NCBI GenBank assembly: GCA_905221605.1
Contig: CAJNDS010002444.1
Location: 358,765-422,764 of the forward strand
Length of the DNA: 64,000 nucleotides
Source of the DNA: Symbiodinium natans
Lineage: Eukaryota > Sar > Dinophyceae > Suessiales > Symbiodiniaceae
Direction: 5' to 3'
This document shows positions 31,132 through 41,358 of the stretch, piece after piece. The position numbers and the translations under genes are program-made. The notes beneath the pieces were generated by a model. The model was given only the letters and a program-made list of their open reading frames with translations. It did not search any database and was not told where the DNA came from. Numbering within the stretch: the first letter of the stretch is position 1; each line of letters opens with the position of its first letter.

Positions 31132-32222
31132 GTCCATCCAAGCCTTCCGGGGCCCCAAACCCCAAACCCCAAACCCCAAACCCTAAACCCCAAACCCCAA
31201 ACCCTAAACCCCAAACCCCAAACCCCAAACCCCAAACCCTAAACCCTAAACCCTAAACCTGGGGCTACAGTTGATCCCTGAACCTGGGTTTCGGGTAGTG
31301 AGTTTGGGCTCAAAGCTGACTTCCGAAGCCTACTTATCGGGTTTAGGGTTTAGGGTTTAGGGTTTAGGGTTTAGGGTTTAGGGTTTAGGGTTTAGGGTTT
31401 AGGGCTTAGGTTACATACCCCCCTTGAAGCCCCCCTCCCTTAAGAGCCCTACAACCTACCCTAAGATTCTCAAACCTGCCTTTTTGTAGCCTACGGAGTT
31501 GCAGGGTTCGGGGTGGTTTACGGTTTAGGGTTTAGGGTTTGGGGTTTGGGGTTTAGGGGTTTAGGGGCTTAGGGGTTTTCAGGGGTTTAGGCGTAAAGAA
31601 CCCCACAAATTTCTGCGGCGATTGCTGTGAAATTCTTATCGGAGTCTTCTGTGACGTACGAACAACACTCAGCCCGAAACCCTAAACCCCTAAACTTTGG
31701 CCCTAAACCCTAAACCCCTAAACCATAAACCCTAAACCCCAAACCCGAAACCCTAACAACCGAAGGAGGCAGGTCTTCGGGCTCTTAGCAACCCAAGCCG
31801 GGGTTTAGGATTTAAGGGTTTGGGGGTTTAGGGGATTTTAGGAATTGAGGGTGTAGGAGCTAAGTTAGGATTCAAGGGTATTAGGGACTTGGGGATTTTA
31901 GGAATTTAGGGTTTTGGGGTTCGAGGGTATGAAGGTTTAAGGATTCTAGAATTTTGAGGATTTCGTGACTTAAAGGGCTTTAGTCTCAAGAGCGGTCAGA
32001 CCGAGGAAGTGTTCAGAGGCTGGAGGTTTAGGGTTTAAGGTTTAGGGTTTAGGGTTTGGGGATTGGGGATTTGGGATTTGGGGTTTAGGGTTCGTTGCTT
32101 TTTCGGGTGTCTGGGTTTAAGGTTTCGGTTCGCCAACAGACCCCTAAAGCCTTCACCCTTCTAGGCCCCACACGAACTGCCCTAAACCCTAAACCGTAAA
32201 CCCTAAACCCTAAATCCGGCAG
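31132..32222. repeat. Intron-like telomere-repeat region
   Basis: CCCCAAA/CCCTAAA 31150-31260, TTTAGGG 31338-31405, a mixed TTTAGGG variant block 31520-31580, CCCTAAA 31675-31760, long TTTAGGG-like degenerate DNA 31800-32100, and CCCTAAA 32180-32212 before the next exon. Confidence 0.45.
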
Positions 32223-32300
32223 TGCTGCCACTGGCACCCGGCCTCGACGATGCGACGGGGTCCATCATCGGCGCCGTCAGCGCAACACCGCTTTCCGGAA
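32223..32300 (+). CDS. Candidate exon, unrecognised
   Basis: After ATCCGGCAG the frame reads LPLAPGLDDATGSIIGAVSA then TPLSG. CCCTAAA lies directly upstream (32181-32213) and TTTAGGG from 32321. The donor could be GGCGCC|GTCAGC at 32275. Confidence 0.5.
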
Positions 32301-33502
32301 CTTCCACTGACACATCAGGAGGGTTTAGGGTTTAGGGTTTCCCTAGGGTTGAGGGTTTAGGGTACCGCAAGCCACAGTCCTCAGACCAAGTCGCTGAACG
32401 GCCAATCCCTCATCGAGGCGGAAGCGATGCCCACATGAGCAATTTTGCCAATGCAGCAAGGCTCACTGCGTCACCCCTGGGCTGCATAATAACTTACTTA
32501 GCCAATAGTTGAACTTTAAACTTTTTTGGGTTTCCTGAATTGAGTAGGAACAATAAAGTTTATACACCCTTTTGTCCCCGTGGTCCAATTGGAGATGTAA
32601 GATAAGGCGAAGTCGAAATCTTTGGCAGAGTCATCGCTTTCACAGTCAATCTGTCATATCTTTCGAAGGCGGCTTGAGCAAAGGCTCACCGTGTCACCGT
32701 TGGCATAATCGCTGTCACACTACAGGCCCCGAAGCCCCAAATTATTATGGTTTCGGATTCAGCCCCCTCAGACCGCAGCCCGCCGGACAGTTTGAGGGTT
32801 TCAGGGTTTAAGGTTTGGAGGTTCTAGCTCGGGTTTAGACTTTAGCGTTGGTGCATGGCAAGCCCTAAACCCTAAACCCTAAACCTTAAGCCCATTCGGG
32901 GCTTCAGAGCTTAGTTGTGACGACCCAGGGTTTGAGTGCCGGGTTGCGGTTTAGGGCCTCGTGTGAATGAAGGGCCGGGCCAGCCAGGTGCCTGCAGATT
33001 TCCGAGAGCATGCGAAGCTACAGAATCACCGACGAGGATGCCTGCCGTATGGGCTAGTCCTCTAAGTCATGCGTCCACTCTTACCTTAAACCCTAAAACC
33101 CTAAACCCTAAACCTTAAAGCCTAAAGCCTAAAGCCTAAAGCCTAAAGCCTAAACCCTAAGCCTTCCCTATGCCATGCGATTCTTGGGCAGCGTGCCCGA
33201 TGGGTATGAGGGAAGACTTCGGCAGAGGGCATTTAGGGAGCAACCCCCTATGAGAGTTTAGGGTTTAGGGTTTAGGGTGTAGGGTTTAGGGCCACCATCG
33301 GTGCGACATTGCGGGGGCTGCTTCCTGAACCACAATTACGAATAGAATTCTGGTTACTGCGCTTAAACTAAGCCCTATATCATACTAGTCCCTAAACCCC
33401 AAACTCTAGTCTAAGCTAAACCCGTATTGTACTTGCAAGTCCCATTGTCGTTGCGAAGTTTTCAGCTGAGTGTCTTCGACCGGCCTTCTCCCTTCGTTGC
33501 AG
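32301..33502. other. Intron-like region, much unique sequence
   Basis: Short TTTAGGG at 32321-32365 and 33255-33295, CCCTAAA at 32868-32890 and 33086-33165 (with TAAAGCC variants 33114-33150). 32380-32800 is unique without a firm exon. Ends in a classic pyrimidine-rich acceptor. Confidence 0.45.
33114..33150. repeat. TAAAGCC variant array
   Basis: Five tandem TAAAGCC heptamers inside a CCCTAAA tract. Confidence 0.8.
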
Positions 33503-33549
33503 GACATGCTCCTGATGTGCATTCCCGACTCAAAGGACACACGGTGCAG
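33503..33549 (+). CDS. Exon with classic acceptor, unrecognised
   Basis: CTTCTCCCTTCGTTGCAG is a strong pyrimidine-rich acceptor. The frame reads DMLLMCIPDSKDTRC and ends GTGCAG|GTTTTAGGG, where the donor merges with a TTTAGGG-like repeat. Phase 0 entry, phase 2 exit. Confidence 0.6.
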
Positions 33550-34004
33550 GTTTTAGGGTTTAATTAGGGTTTAGGGTTGAAGGGTTATCTAGAGCTAAAG
33601 GGGATTAGGGTCTAGGGTTTAGGGGATTTGCGCTTACTCAGTTGATTTGGAACGGTATATACGCCTCTACAACCCAAAGAAGTATGGTCCTTCATAAGCC
33701 CCCTACATACCCCTGAACCCTAAACCCTGGACCCTAAACCCGAAACATAAGCCCTAAACCCTCGACCTGAACCCTAAACCACCCAGGAGCCCAGATTGCT
33801 TTAACCTTCCCCCGATGGCAACTCTGCAGAGTTCTGGAGGTTCATGGGCTTCTTGGATTTAAGCTTTGATTTAGGGTTTAGGGTGTAGTGTTTTGGGTTT
33901 AGGGGATTGGGCCTTGGGGCTTAGGGTTTAGGGTTTAGGGCTTTAGGGTTTGAGGGTTTAAGTTTCGTGTGGCTTTTGGTTTGCAACATGCCAACAGCAC
34001 ACAG
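33550..34004 (+). other. Intron, TTTAGGG at its start
   Basis: GTTTTAGGG start, CCCTAAA-like middle (33715-33782), TTTAGGG variants 33870-33965, then CAACAGCACACAG acceptor. The inverted layout is not clean here. Confidence 0.4.
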
Positions 34005-34080
34005 GACGACGGCATGTACGCCTTGGCGGTGATTGACTGGCTCGTTGCCCAGCACAACCAGCTGGTGCAGATTGTAGCAG
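34005..34080 (+). CDS. Exon, unrecognised protein
   Basis: AGCACACAG|GACGAC acceptor; phase 0 reading DDGMYALAVIDWLVAQHNQL then VQIVA. A donor at CAG|GACAGG (GA type) or at CTG|GTGCAG (34063) is possible. TTTAGGG follows from 34084. Helical, protein-like. Confidence 0.6.
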
Positions 34081-35022
34081 GACAGGGTTTAGGGTTTCGG
34101 GGTTAGGGTTTAGGGTTTAGGGTGTAGGGTTTAGGGTCTCGGGTTTCGGGCTTAGGGTTTAGAATTAAGGCCTGGCTGACCCAGACCTAAACCTTACAAG
34201 CCCTAAACCCTGCAAACACCCACAAAACCCTAAGCCCTAAACCGCACGAAGCCCAGCCTAAGTGCAGGCTCTGAATCTTGCAGGAAGAAGCATGTAGCCC
34301 CGAAAACCCTAAGCCCCATTTGGAGGTTGTGCATCTGCCCCCGTTGGGTATAGGGCTTAGTTAGAGCTTAGGGACTTAGGGTTTAGGGTTTAGGGTTTAG
34401 GGTTTAGGGTTTAGGGTTTAGGGTTTAGGGTTTAGGGTTTAGGGTTTAGGGTTTAGGGTTTAGGGTTAGGGCCTTGGAGTTTAGGGTTTAGGGGATCAGA
34501 GGGGAAGATGTTCAGACACTACGGTGGGCCAACGTCGTGTCCCACTCCTAGGGGCTTCGAAGGTCCAGGGTAGTATAGCTTCGGTTCCAAACCCTAAACC
34601 CTAAACCCCCAAACCCTAAACCCTAAACCCCAAACCCTAAACCCCTAAACCCTAAACCCTAAACCCTAAACCCTAAAATCTCAGAGGCTAGGAGCTCCTT
34701 GGCAATCCTATCTTCGGAAACACAGGACCCTAAACCCCTAAACCCTAAACCCCAAACCCTAAACCCCAAACCCTAGACCCCCCAAAATACTGGAATTCAC
34801 AATCCTAGAAAATGACAGACGCCAAAAAACAACCCTTGCAACTTGAAACTTGCATCCCTAAACCCTAAAACCTAAACCCTAAACCCTCAACCCTCAACCC
34901 TAAACCCTAAACCCTAAACCCTAAACCCTAAACCCTAAACCCTAAACCCTAAACCCTAAACCCTAAACCCTAAACAAACCCTCAGCCTCCTGGCCCCAGA
35001 TAGGCCGTCCGAGTCGACGCAG
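34081..35022. repeat. Intron-like telomere-repeat region
   Basis: TTTAGGG 34084-34160 and 34378-34465, CCCTAAA 34589-34675, 34727-34780 and 34857-34975. The last ends 46 nt before the next acceptor: TTTAGGG first, CCCTAAA last. Confidence 0.55.
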
Positions 35023-35091
35023 GACAATTGGGCTATCCAGGCCGGAAAGTGTCATCCAGATTACTGGCGCAGCATGATGCCGTGGCCTCAG
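35023..35091 (+). CDS. Exon, 69 nt, phase 0-0, unrecognised
   Basis: GTCGACGCAG|GACAAT acceptor; 23 codons reading DNWAIQAGKCHPDYWRSMMP then WPQ. The 3' end abuts a 13-unit TTTAGGG array (CCTCAG|GGTTTAGGG), so the donor must come from the repeat. A CCCTAAA array ends 46 nt upstream. Trp, Cys and His content suggests a folded domain. Confidence 0.6.
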
Positions 35092-35220
35092 GGTTTAGGG
35101 TTTAGGGTTTAGGGTTTAGGGTTTAGGGTTTAGGGTTTAGGGTTTAGGGTTTAGGGTTTAGGGTTTAGGGTTTAGGGTTTAGGTCTTAGGGTTTAGGGTT
35201 TGGGGTTTGGGGTTTGGGGT

Positions 35221-35337
35221 TTAGGGTTTCAGGGTTTCAGGGTTTCAGGGTTTAGGGTTTCAGGGTTTCAGGGTTTCAGGTTTTCAGGGTTTCGGGGTTT
35301 AGGGTTTCAGGGTTTCAGGATTTCAGGGTTTCAGGGT
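35221..35337. repeat. GGGTTTCA octamer variant array
   Basis: About 12 GGGTTTCA units with two GGGTTTA units, continuing a TTTAGGG array and passing straight into CCCTAAA at 35338-35438, another head-to-head junction. Confidence 0.85.
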
Positions 35338-35447
35338 AACCCGAAACCTGAAACCCTAAACCTAAAACCCAAAACCCTAAACCCCAAACCCCAAACCCCA
35401 AACCCTAAACCCTAAACCCTAAACCCTAAACCCTAAACCTCCTTCAG

Positions 35448-35518
35448 GTCATCAAGTACAGCAAGCATGACCTCATGCGCTACCTGATCAGCCGATGTGC
35501 CACTTGGGGTGCCGCGGC
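35448..35518 (+). CDS. Exon, unrecognised protein
   Basis: CTCCTTCAG|GTCATC acceptor, phase 0 reading VIKYSKHDLMRYLISRCATW, donor CTTGGG|GTGCCG. CCCTAAA ends 10 nt upstream; TTTAGGG appears at 35551. A helical, basic segment. The intron before it is 356 nt (35092-35447), entirely TTTAGGG-type then CCCTAAA-type repeat. Confidence 0.7.
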
Positions 35519-36182
35519 GGAATTTTCAACTTAAGCAGCGGGATTCTTTAGGGTTTAAGGGCCTAAGGGTTTAGGGTTTAGGGTTTTAGGTATTGGGGTT
35601 TAGGGTTTAGGGTTTAGGGTTTAGGGTTTAGGGTTTAGGGTTTAGGGTTTAGGGTTTAGGGTTTGGTAGCCCAGCGGCACCCAAAAATGGGGTGTCCTGA
35701 TTATAATATGGTCGCTGGGCTGCAAAGGTTCTCAACCCCAAAACCCCAAGCACCACAGCCTTTGTTGCTAGGCTACTACTATGGCAATAAAGCAAGAGAC
35801 TCGAAACCCTAAACCCTAGACCCCAAACCCTAAACCCTAGACCTTAAACCCTAATACCATAACCTAGAAGAGAGGAAGCGTTGGTTTCTTCAGGGTTTAG
35901 AAATCTGGGCATTTTGGAGGTCCGGAGTGCTCTCAACCCCAAGCCCTAAGCCCTAAGCCCAAAGCCCTAAACCCTAAACCCTAAACCCCAACCCCCAAAC
36001 CCCAAACCCCAAACCCTAACCCCAAACCCTAAACCCTATAACCCCAAGCCCTGAACCCTGTTTCGGGGCTTCAGTCCTAAACCCTCAGCCCTTAGACTCT
36101 AAACCCTAGCCCTAAAACCTAGCCCTAAACCCTAAACCCTGAGACTCTAAACCCTATGCCTAAACGCTAAATCCTCACACAG
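35519..36182. repeat. Intron-like telomere-repeat region
   Basis: TTTAGGG 35551-35665, unique 35670-35800, CCCTAAA and variants 35805-36170, then CTCACACAG acceptor. The usual polarity. Confidence 0.55.
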
Positions 36183-36250
36183 GCCTTGGAGCTTCGCAAA
36201 AGTTCGGAGATTGAGGGGCCATGTTCTCCCTTCTCGCTTTGCCGCGGACT
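36183..36250 (+). CDS. Candidate exon, unrecognised
   Basis: ATCCTCACACAG|GCCTTG acceptor, phase 0 reading ALELRKSSEIEGPCSPFSLC. CCCTAAA follows from 36264 rather than TTTAGGG, and the donor is not clear. Confidence 0.4.
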
Positions 36251-36355
36251 CGAAACTCCGAGCCCTAAACCCTAAACCCCTAAACCCTAAACCCCTAAAC
36301 CCTAAACCCTAAACCCTAAACCCCTAAACCCTAAACCCTAAACCCTAAACCCCAG

Positions 36356-36441
36356 GCGTCGGCGGCAAGCTGAACCTAGACCTCAAGCAGGTGGAATCTC
36401 ACCTTAGACGAGAGCTGAACAGGCTGGGGCTGGCTCACGGA
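36356..36441 (+). CDS. Exon, unrecognised protein
   Basis: A CCCTAAACCCCAG acceptor lies directly on the telomere-like tract. After a split codon the frame reads VGGKLNLDLKQVESHLRREL then NRLGLAHG. Donor CACGGA|GTTGGA, followed within 15 nt by TTTAGGG. Predicted amphipathic helix. Confidence 0.65.
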
Positions 36442-37200
36442 GTTGGACTTTTTTTAGGGTTTAGGGTTTAAGGTTTAGGGTTTAGGGTTTGGGTTTAGGG
36501 TTTAGGGTTTAGGGTTTAGGGTTTAGGATTTAGGGTTTAGGGTTTAGGGTTTAGGGTTTAGGGTTTAGGGCTTAGGGTTTAGGGTTTAGGGTTTAGGGTT
36601 TAGGGTTTAGGCGGGTTTAGGGTTAAAGGTTTTGGGGTTTAGGGCTTGCAGAGCGTGAGGGCTAGAACCATCCACCCCTGAACCCTACAGTGGGTTGGTG
36701 GCTTTTGGGTGAACTTTCGACAGCCTCCGGTGAGCCATACAGAGGCGATGCTGCAGGGTTTGGGTTTCGGGTTTCGGGTTTAGGGTTTAGGGTTTAGGGT
36801 TTAGGGTTTACTCTTTGAAGGCTTGGGGCAGGAGGGGGCACCCCTCAGCCTGAAACACTTCTAGCACTGGGCCAGGTTTTGGAAGGGGTCTGTTCAAACA
36901 CGGACGTGTACGGGCTGAGTATTGAGACTGCCCTCCGCGCAACCCAACAAATTGTTTAACCTGAGGCTGCCCTTTCGCAACCCTAAACAGACTTAACCCA
37001 CCCCCCCCCCACCCTTCCCCCGCCAGAAGCACCAATAACCCTGAACAACCCTACCCCCCAACCCCCCGCCGCCCCCTCCAACCCAACCCCTCAACCCTAA
37101 AGACTCTCAACCCTCGGACCCTCAACCCCAAACCCTAACCCCTCAACCCCAAACTCTGGAAAAGTGGGGCCCCACAGCATGCCTTTCTGAAACCTAAACC

Positions 37201-37274
<74 letters not shown>

Positions 37275-37383
37275 ACCCTAAACCCTAAACCCTAAACCCT
37301 AAACCCTAAACCCTAAACCCTAAACCCTAAACCCTAAACCCCCCCCCCCCTAAACCCTAACCCTAAAATCCCCCCCTAAACAG
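36442..37383. repeat. Intron: TTTAGGG start, CCCTCAA and CCCTAAA end
   Basis: TTTAGGG fills 36456-36610 and 36777-36810, unique sequence to 37060, then CCCTCAA (37198-37280) and CCCTAAA (37276-37340) with a C run and CCCTAAACAG acceptor. A minus-strand frame at 36808-37035 is within this likely intron and not called. Confidence 0.55.
37198..37280. repeat. CCCTCAA variant array, 11-12 units
   Basis: A pure CCCTCAA array that switches abruptly to CCCTAAA at about 37277. Confidence 0.92.
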
Positions 37384-37480
37384 GCCGGAGGTGACCATCG
37401 AGATGCGCGGCTTCCAGTGGCTCGGGGACTCCTTCTCCGCCGGCGGCGAGCTTCGGTCGGCGCTTTCGGCGGCACTCTAT
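37384..37480 (+). CDS. Candidate exon, unrecognised
   Basis: CCCTAAACAG acceptor built from the repeat; after one base of a split codon the frame reads PEVTIEMRGFQWLGDSFSAG then GELRSALSAALY. CTTCG|GTCGGC at 37456 is a possible donor; further on the frame enters a TA microsatellite. GC-rich and protein-like. Confidence 0.5.
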
Positions 37481-37489
37481 TTAGAGATA

Positions 37490-37725
37490 GCTATATATAT
37501 ATATGTGTATATATGTATTATTTGTTTTTTATTCTTAGTTTTGTTTTGTTTATATTTATATTTATATTTATATTTATTTATATTTATATTTATGTAGATA
37601 CACATACATAAAGAGTTTTTTTATTCAGTTGCATTGCTATTATTGTTATTATAAATGTGTATGTATGTATGTACGTATGTAAGTATGTAGCTATGTAGCT
37701 ATGTAGCTATGTGTACATATATATA
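37490..37725. repeat. TA-rich microsatellite cluster
   Basis: TATATATG, TATTTATATT, GTATGTATGTAC and AGCTATGT repeats in succession. Frames here give IYIYIYV or LYLYLFIFI peptides and are not genes. Confidence 0.85.
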
Positions 37726-37983
37726 TATGTATATGAGAGTATCAATTTAGGCGCTGTGCGTTCTCCTTAGAGTTTAGGGTTAAGGGTAGAGACCTTAACC
37801 TCAAGCCCAGAACTAGTTTGAGGACCTGGAACCGGAACCCTAAGCCCTCGGCCCTAGGGCTCAAAAACCCTAAACCCTAAACCCTAAACCCTAAACCCTA
37901 AATCCTAAACCCTAAACCCTAAACCCTTAACCCTTAACCCTACTAAACCCTACTGTACCCCAAACCCTACTAAACCCTGTGAG

Positions 37984-38091
37984 GTCATCAAGCAGCGTGA
38001 TCTCCTCCCGGACACCATCGACCGGCTGAAGGCTGAGATCCCCTCTCCAGCGATTGCCAACACCTGCTTGCAGAAGGCCCGGAACTCTTGA
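37984..38091 (+). CDS. Candidate terminal exon, unrecognised
   Basis: CCTGTGAG acceptor, phase 0 reading VIKQRDLLPDTIDRLKAEIP and SPAIANTCLQKARNS then TGA. No TTTAGGG array follows; instead AT-rich unique DNA. This would fit the end of a gene. Alternatively GTATATA or other GT downstream could be donors and the stop intronic. Confidence 0.5.
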   Translation, partial: VIKQRDLLPDTIDRLKAEIPSPAIANTCLQKARNS

Positions 38092-38584
38092 AGCAGACAC
38101 ACAAACCTCAGCGTACCATATATATGTATATACAAATACATATCGACTAAGAATAGTAAGAATAAGAGTTATAACCATGGTAAAATATGGGAGCAATAGC
38201 AATAATGGTACTCAAGATGATCAGAACGATGAAAGTGATCATGATGATCATCACCGTCATAAGGATCAGACTCATAGTCAAACGTAGTACAGTATCATAA
38301 AACATTAAGAGTTCTTTAAGAGTTCTTTAGTAGCCCCTAAATCGGCGTGGGAGGGGAGGGGATTGCTGGGGTTAGACCCCGAAGCCTAAACTCCCAAACC
38401 TCAAAGCCCCAAGCAACAGCCACCAAAATCCCAGAAACTCGTATACCCCCGACCCGAAGACACAAACCCTCAAGCCCCAACTCCAAAACCCTCGAAGCCC
38501 CTAACTCCTATACCCCCTTAACCCCAAACCCTAAACCCCAAACCCTAAACCCTAAACCCTAAACCCCAAACCCCACGAGCACAG
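38092..38584. other. Intergenic or intron, AT-rich then CCCTAAA
   Basis: A GATGATCA-rich segment at 38200-38290 is unique; CCCTAAA/CCCCAAA runs 38520-38575 before the next exon. Confidence 0.35.
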
Positions 38585-38630
38585 GTGGAGATGTCGATTG
38601 CCTTCATCCTCAAGTCGGGAAGCAGCCTGG
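38585..38630 (+). CDS. Candidate exon, unrecognised
   Basis: CACGAGCACAG acceptor, phase 0 reading VEMSIAFILKSGSSLG. CCCTAAA/CCCCAAA ends 12 nt upstream; TTTAGGG from 38677. Donor uncertain. Confidence 0.45.
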
Positions 38631-38717
38631 GGACTGAAAAATCAGGCCCCGGGGTGCTTCTGTGTTGAGGGCTTAGGGGTTTAGGGTTTAGGGTTTAGGG
38701 TTCAGGTTTAGGGTTTA

Positions 38718-38721
38718 GGGT

Positions 38722-38760
<39 letters not shown>

Positions 38761-38763
38761 GGT
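38718..38763. repeat. GGGTTGA variant array
   Basis: Six to seven pure GGGTTGA units between TTTAGGG runs. It is the complement of the CCCTCAA variant at 37198-37280. Confidence 0.88.
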
Positions 38764-38799
38764 TTAGGGTTTAGGGTTTAGGGTTTAGGGTTTAGGGTT

Positions 38800-39497
38800 T
38801 AATTAGTGTTTAGGGGTTAGGGGTTCGGGGCTGAGGGCTTAGGGTTGTTTATATGAAGGGGTATGTAAGAGATCTATATTTGCACGGTGGCTCTAAAGGG
38901 AGTCGAGTAGAGTAGTAGGGTTAGCGGTTTTAAGGGGTCTAGCAGTTGAGGATGTAGGGGTAACCTTTACTTTTTCGCGGTACAGTTATCCCCGTTTGAG
39001 CCGCGAAAAACATGATCGCAGGGGAGTTTATATAGAACGTTCCGCCAGACGTGGGTTTGCGCCTGGACAGCGTACGTTTGCGCAAGCTCTGCGTAGAGGT
39101 TTGAGGAGGGACGGGGTGAACCCAAACGCGAAACTAGGCCAGAATGTTCGGGGTTCAGTGGTTTAGGGTTTAAGGGCTTTTTGCTTTCAGGGTTAGTGCT
39201 TCGGGTTGCCAGGGCTTAAGTTGCAGCTTCTGGTTGTTTGCAGTTTAAGGACTGGCTTCGCGAGGTTCATAAAGCAAACCCTGCTTTAACACCCTAAACC
39301 CTACACCCTACACCCTAAACCCTAAACCCTAAACCCTAAACCCTAAACCCTAAACCCTAAACCCTAAACCCTACACCCAATCAAGCCTTGTGGCTTTCGG
39401 ATCCCAATCCCTAAACCCGTGCTGAAGACACCTTTATGTCTTGAAGCAGTGCTTTGCATGGATACTTCCTATGAATAGGGACACCGCTAAGCTGCCC

Positions 39498-39528
<31 letters not shown>

Positions 39529-40464
39529 AAGGGGGTTAGGGTTTAGGGTTTAGGGTTTTGGAGCTTCGGGTTTATTTAGGATTTAGTGACAAACTTCCCC
39601 GCAACCGATGCAGAGCACTCGTAAATAGTTTCCCGGTGCGGGGGGGGGGGGGTGTCGCTCGCTTTTGGCAACTCGGGGTGGGAGTTTGCACTGTGAGTTG
39701 TAAGAAATTCTAGGCTGGGCCCTGCGAGATGCCTGACGTCCTTCGTTTACTACCCTAAACCCTAAACCCTAAACCCTAAACCCTAAACCCTAAACCCTAA
39801 ACCCTAAACCCTAAACCCTAAACTAAGGTTTGCACCGGGGAGGGGGGGGGAGTTTTGCGCCTCTGCGGCTTCCTAGACAGCTTTCCGAAGAGCCTCTAGA
39901 GCCAGAACGGCTGAAGAACTCCCCTCAGAGGCCAACACCCCCCCCCCCCCACCGGAAATGTTTCGTTCATCTCCTTCTTGGGTTTAGAAGAGAACCTTAT
40001 CTAGGATTTTTTGGTTTAAATGGAATTCCAGAGGGATCACAGGGCCAAGGTATAAAGCAAGTGGCCATCGCAGGCGAGATGCTGCTAGCAGACTACATGA
40101 GGTCAGTCCTTGCAGAGAGCCCGGCACCCAGAGAACCCGTGTCTGTTGGGGTTTTGGGGTCTTGGGGTTTTGGGGCTTGGGGAAGATTTTTGGATGTTTA
40201 TGTAGCTGCGGGCAGGAAAGCACTGTAGAGAGTACACTAATTAATCCCAGAGCACGAAACCGAAAAGACTCTGAAAACCTTCTGAACCATGAACCCTAAA
40301 AGGCCCCTTAAGCCTCGGGCGTGGGTCCCCTTATAACCCCTTTCACACCAAAAAAGGGCACCCTTCTTCATTCCTATGTTACTCCTGAGGCTAGTATCCC
40401 TAAACCCTAAACCCTAAACCCTAAGCCCTTTGAGTTTCGAAGCCCTGAGAGCCGAGGTCCCGAG
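38800..40464. repeat. Intron-like region, no firm exon
   Basis: TTTAGGG to 38815, unique sequence 38840-39280, CCCTAAA 39288-39375, a poly(C)/poly(A) run at 39495-39530, TTTAGGG 39536-39556, CCCTAAA 39752-39822, unique 39830-40300 (a 132-codon frame with no clear splice sites), MITE-like 40305-40395 and CCCTAAA 40396-40430 before the next exon. Confidence 0.4.
39495..39530. repeat. Poly(C) 24 + poly(A) 12 run
   Basis: C24 directly followed by A12 and then GGGGG. The length may be affected by sequencing error. Confidence 0.85.
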
Positions 40465-40567
40465 ACGTTCATGGGCTCCGCTGCCTGCGCCGATGTGCGC
40501 CTCTGGCACGTGGACGGCTACGTCCGGATCCTGAAGCAGGTCGTGAACAAGGACCGAAGAGACCGTG
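40465..40567 (+). CDS. Exon, unrecognised protein
   Basis: GTCCCGAG acceptor, phase 0 reading TFMGSAACADVRLWHVDGYV then RILKQVVNKDRRDR. Donor CCGTG|GTTGGG, with TTTAGGG from 40577; CCCTAAA lies about 35 nt upstream. GSAACADVRLWHVDG is reminiscent of a beta-propeller strand, but no family is certain. Confidence 0.55.
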
Positions 40568-41313
40568 GTTGGGCTCGTTTAGGGTTTAGGGTTTCGGGTT
40601 TCGGGTTTAGGGTTTGGGGTTTCGGGTTTCGGGTTTCGGCGGGTTTCTTCCCTTCTTGGGTTCAAGGGGGTCATATTTAAAGAGCCTTTTTAAAGAGGGT
40701 CTCAAGGACCGTCCTAGCAAGGCCAGAAGCCCGAAGCCCTGAACAGAAGCTCCAGTTCGAAGAGCCCCCAAGCCCTAAACCTGCATGTAAACACTTGTTG
40801 TTCATTTACTCATTTTTTAGTTCATTTGTTTGTTATTTTCTATTTATATCTATTTATTCATTGTTTAGGTTAGTTGTTGAATATTTTCTCTTTCTAGTTG
40901 TTTATTTAAACATTTTTGCGATTTCGGTCCCTCTCCCACCGGTGGTTTTGCGATTTCGGTTCATCGGGCCCTTACTGCCAAAAAAAAGCCCTTAGGGGAA
41001 TGCACATCCATCACTTGTTGCTTTTCGTAGATGAGGATCCCGATGCCAAGAGGCGCATCCTTGTTTTTTTCCCGCTAGGTTGCTGGGAGAGACCCTAAGC
41101 CCTAGGCCCTCCACCCTCAACCCTAAACCTTAAACCCTAAACCCCTAAACCCCAAACCCCTAAACCCCAAACCCCAAACCCTAAACCCTAAACCCTAAAC
41201 CCTAAACCCTAAACCCTAAACCCTAAACCCTAAACCCTAAACCCTAAACCCTAAACCCTAAACCCTAAACCCTAAACCCTAAGCCTTGGGATGCACTAAG
41301 CCACGGGCCACAG
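40568..41313 (+). other. Intron: TTTAGGG variants first, long CCCTAAA last
   Basis: TTTAGGG/TTTCGGG 40577-40640, AT-rich unique middle 40790-40930, then CCCTAAA for about 170 bp (41114-41285) before CCACAG|GATCC. A clean example of the inverted layout. Confidence 0.55.
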
Positions 41314-41358
41314 GATCCTTTGGACAGCATTGATCCAAAGACCCTCGGCCGAAGTGAG
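41314..41358 (+). CDS. Exon, 15 codons, between long CCCTAAA and TTTAGGG arrays
   Basis: GGGCCACAG acceptor, phase 0 reading DPLDSIDPKTLGRSE. The 3' side meets a 26-unit TTTAGGG array at once (AGTGAGG|GTTTAG), so the donor comes from the repeat. The 5' side has a ~25-unit CCCTAAA array ending 30 nt upstream. The exon looks like a capped mini-fragment. Confidence 0.55.

Noticed and set aside
35200-35415. Frames such as GFRVWGLGFQGF or LNPKPQTLNPKP as proteins
   Set aside because: They are translations of TTTAGGG and CCCTAAA variants; similar frames recur near 22262, 32936, 38347, 44091 and elsewhere.
36808-37035. Minus-strand 75-codon frame
   Set aside because: Lies in a probable intron, starts in TTTAGGG and has no recognisable motif.
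39830-40228. 132-codon frame as a gene
   Set aside because: No splice sites or domain, starts inside CCCTAAA-flanked DNA and has poly-Pro from a C run; a minus-strand frame covers the same stretch.
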